From NCBI GenBank assembly GCA_937983055.1, contig CALJLA010000176.1, forward strand, positions 1-33,297: a stretch of DNA of 33,297 bases, written 5' to 3'. This document shows, piece after piece, positions 32,177-33,297 of the stretch. How positions within the stretch are numbered: position 1 is the first letter of the stretch; each line of letters begins with the position of its first letter. The notes under the pieces are model-generated. The model was not told the origin of the DNA. It saw nothing but the letters and a program-made list of their open reading frames with translations, and made no database searches. Both the position numbers and the translations under genes were made by a program. Source of the DNA: an uncultured Pseudomonadota bacterium. GTDB taxonomy: Bacteria; Pseudomonadota; Gammaproteobacteria; Burkholderiales; Eutrophovitaceae.

Positions 32177-32707
32177 GTGCCAACGATAATCACCCACCCT
32201 GCAGTTCCGCTTGCTCTAGGTCTGGCATTAGGTCGCGGCCTGATAAGCACTCGTTTGATGTGGGCCGGTGTCGCGGCGTCGGTAATTCCCGACCTCGACG
32301 TGATCGGCTTTCGCTTCGGAATCGCGTATGGGGACGCTTGGGGCCATCGTGGCGCGACTCATTCACTGTTCTTCGCTGCAGCGCTGGGCTGTGCCGCCAC
32401 GATGGCGAGACGGTGGTTTCGCGCACCTGCCTGGTTGTGCTTCGTCTTTGTCGCTTTGTGTGCGGCCTCACACGGCTTGCTCGACATTCTGACGAACGGC
32501 GGACTAGGGGTGGCGCTCTTTTGGCCGTTCTCGGAAACGCGCTACTTCTTTCCGGTTCGAATAATCGAGGTTTCGCCGTTGAGCATTCGCGGAGTGATTG
32601 GGGAGCGTGGTTTTAGTGTCTTTGGTTCAGAATTGCTGTGGGTCTGGCTCCCCGCGATTGGCCTCGCAATACTAAGCAGGTTTATCCGGCATAAGCGTGC
32701 GACCTGA
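32177..32707 (+). CDS. Cassette gene 5: YdjM-like membrane metal-dependent hydrolase
   Basis: 176-aa inner-membrane protein of the YdjM/DUF457 'metal-dependent hydrolase' family. THPAVPLALGLALG opens the chain. DLDVIGFRFG, GHRGATHSLFFA and ASHGLLDILTNGG supply the conserved His and Asp residues, set among four hydrophobic segments. The start is GTG 32177, ten bases after the ruined attC 4. The substrate of this family is not established. A degenerate attC half overlaps its stop. Confidence 0.85.
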   Translation: MPTIITHPAVPLALGLALGRGLISTRLMWAGVAASVIPDLDVIGFRFGIAYGDAWGHRGATHSLFFAAALGCAATMARRWFRAPAWLCFVFVALCAASHGLLDILTNGGLGVALFWPFSETRYFFPVRIIEVSPLSIRGVIGERGFSVFGSELLWVWLPAIGLAILSRFIRHKRAT

Positions 32708-32745
32708 CAATTCGCCGGAACGGACCGCGAATCGTGGTGGCCGCA
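32702..32745 (+). repeat. Degenerate terminal attC remnant
   Basis: ACCTGACAATTCGCC (32702-32716) looks like the left half (R'' plus L'') of an attC, overlapping the stop of the last cassette gene. I find no matching right half with a GTTRRRY box downstream; GCGAATCG at 32728-32735 may be what is left of L'. It marks the probable outer edge of the array. Confidence 0.45.
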
Positions 32746-32845
32746 GGGTACGCGCGTTTCCCGCGGGCCCTCGGGCCGGTGCGCGCGGGTCGTCGTCGTT
32801 TGCCGTTCGACACAATTGTTGAGCGGCACACAGACACCACTGCCC

Positions 32846-33297
32846 ATGCGTCCTCGTGAAACCCACATCGTGCGCCTGATTCGTGCGCCGGCGCAGGTCG
32901 TCTACGAACTGCTGCTGGACCCGCTGGCCATTGCCCAGTGGAAGGTGCCGGACGGCATGCGCTGCCATGTGCACGAGTTCGATGCCCGGGAATCCGGGCG
33001 GTTTCGCATCTCGCTCACCTACACCGGGTCGGGTGAGAGCGGCAAGTCTTCGACCGGTACCGACACCTATCACGGCAGCTTTATCCGGCTGGTTCCGAAC
33101 GCCGAGGTCGTAGAGCGGATGGCGTTCGAGTCGGCCGACCCGTCGATGCGGGGCTGGATGACGGCCAGCTACCTGCTCAAGCCGACACCTGCGGGCACCG
33201 AAGTCTCGGCCACTCACTCCGGCGTACCCGAGGGGGTCTCGTTGCAGGACAACCAGGCCGGCTGGTCCATGGCGCTCAACAAACTGGCTGCGCTGGC
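32846..33297 (+). CDS. SRPBCC/AHSA1-domain protein (partial, runs off the end)
   Basis: From ATG 32846 the frame stays open to the window end, giving 150 residues. It starts THIVRLIRAPAQVVYELLLD, continues PLAIAQWKVPDGM, and later has GWMTASYLLKPTPAGTEVSA, then THSGVPEGVSLQDNQAGW. This is the pattern of the START-like SRPBCC fold, AHSA1 (activator of Hsp90 ATPase homologue) subgroup. Such proteins bind hydrophobic ligands; the role is unknown. GC content returns to the chromosomal level here, so it is outside the integron. The C-terminus is not in the window. Confidence 0.85.
   Translation, partial: MRPRETHIVRLIRAPAQVVYELLLDPLAIAQWKVPDGMRCHVHEFDARESGRFRISLTYTGSGESGKSSTGTDTYHGSFIRLVPNAEVVERMAFESADPSMRGWMTASYLLKPTPAGTEVSATHSGVPEGVSLQDNQAGWSMALNKLAAL

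Larger units (their letters stand above)
28431..32745. mobile_element. Decayed chromosomal integron (truncated intI, attI-like site, five cassette genes)
   Basis: A minus-strand integron integrase fragment (28431-28733) faces away from an array of five plus-strand genes, the standard integron geometry. A GTTGGGC core site (28816-28822) marks the likely attI crossover. Genes are separated by attC sites at 29743-29813, 30493-30543 and 31413-31493, by a mutated one at about 32087-32167, and the array ends in a degenerate left half near 32702. Base composition varies from cassette to cassette and is visibly less GC-rich than the flanks. The integrase lacks its catalytic domain, so the array cannot be moved by this copy. 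Confidence 0.85.

Overview
This is a high-GC window, densely packed with genes of proteobacterial type. The gene families and the integron integrase remnant suit a betaproteobacterium (Burkholderiales or Rhodocyclales relatives) or a near gammaproteobacterium. That placement is inferred from gene families, since no rRNA or other phylogenetic marker lies in the window.

Layout. (1) 1-4978, + strand: the tail of an unidentified gene, then a complete branched-chain/hydrophobic amino-acid-type ABC importer in the order ATPase, ATPase, permease, permease, lipoprotein binding protein. (2) 5002-9339, - strand: an isoquinoline-1-oxidoreductase-type molybdenum hydroxylase (MoCo subunit plus 2Fe-2S subunit), a SnoaL-like protein and an RraA-like protein. 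(3) 9619-12796: a divergent pair, a membrane-anchored protein of unknown function and a phosphoketolase, with an FNR/Anr-like box between them. (4) 13339-16500: a small exported protein, then a cysteine-free PQQ-dependent dehydrogenase followed by a strong terminator and a c-type cytochrome. (5) 16826-19099, - strand: a DUF454/YbaN protein, an MFS exporter and a conserved unknown. (6) 19480-21525, - strand: a second, divergent EF-G. (7) 21901-26790: an NMT1/THI5-like ABC importer whose binding-protein gene is separated from its permease and ATPase genes by a TetR regulator, an exported protein and a GNAT acetyltransferase. Two perfect 17-bp palindromes lie between the regulator and the exported protein. 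(8) 26922-28340: a PLP-dependent group II decarboxylase. (9) 28431-32740: a decayed integron, consisting of an integrase truncated to its N-terminal domain, an attI-like region and five cassette genes (two methyltransferases, a VOC protein, a PD-(D/E)XK-like protein and a YdjM-like membrane hydrolase). Three intact attC sites, one with a destroyed R' box and one degenerate terminal remnant can be seen. (10) 32846-end: a partial SRPBCC/AHSA1 protein.

Between 8.3 and 21.9 kb six intergenic gaps hold members of one mosaic repeat family. It is built from GC-rich palindromes, segments like TCAACGCAGAGGCGCAGAGG in both orientations, and CACCAAGGCACCAAG-type segments. One copy carries a displaced duplicate of the 3' end of the phosphoketolase gene. 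Parts of two other copies form a long inverted pair around the YbaN-MFS block.

The most interesting items are the stranded integron with its mutated attC, the mosaic repeats with the captured gene end, the twin TetR operators, and the PQQ dehydrogenase/cytochrome pair. I could run no database search. Family calls come from recognised motifs and gene order.
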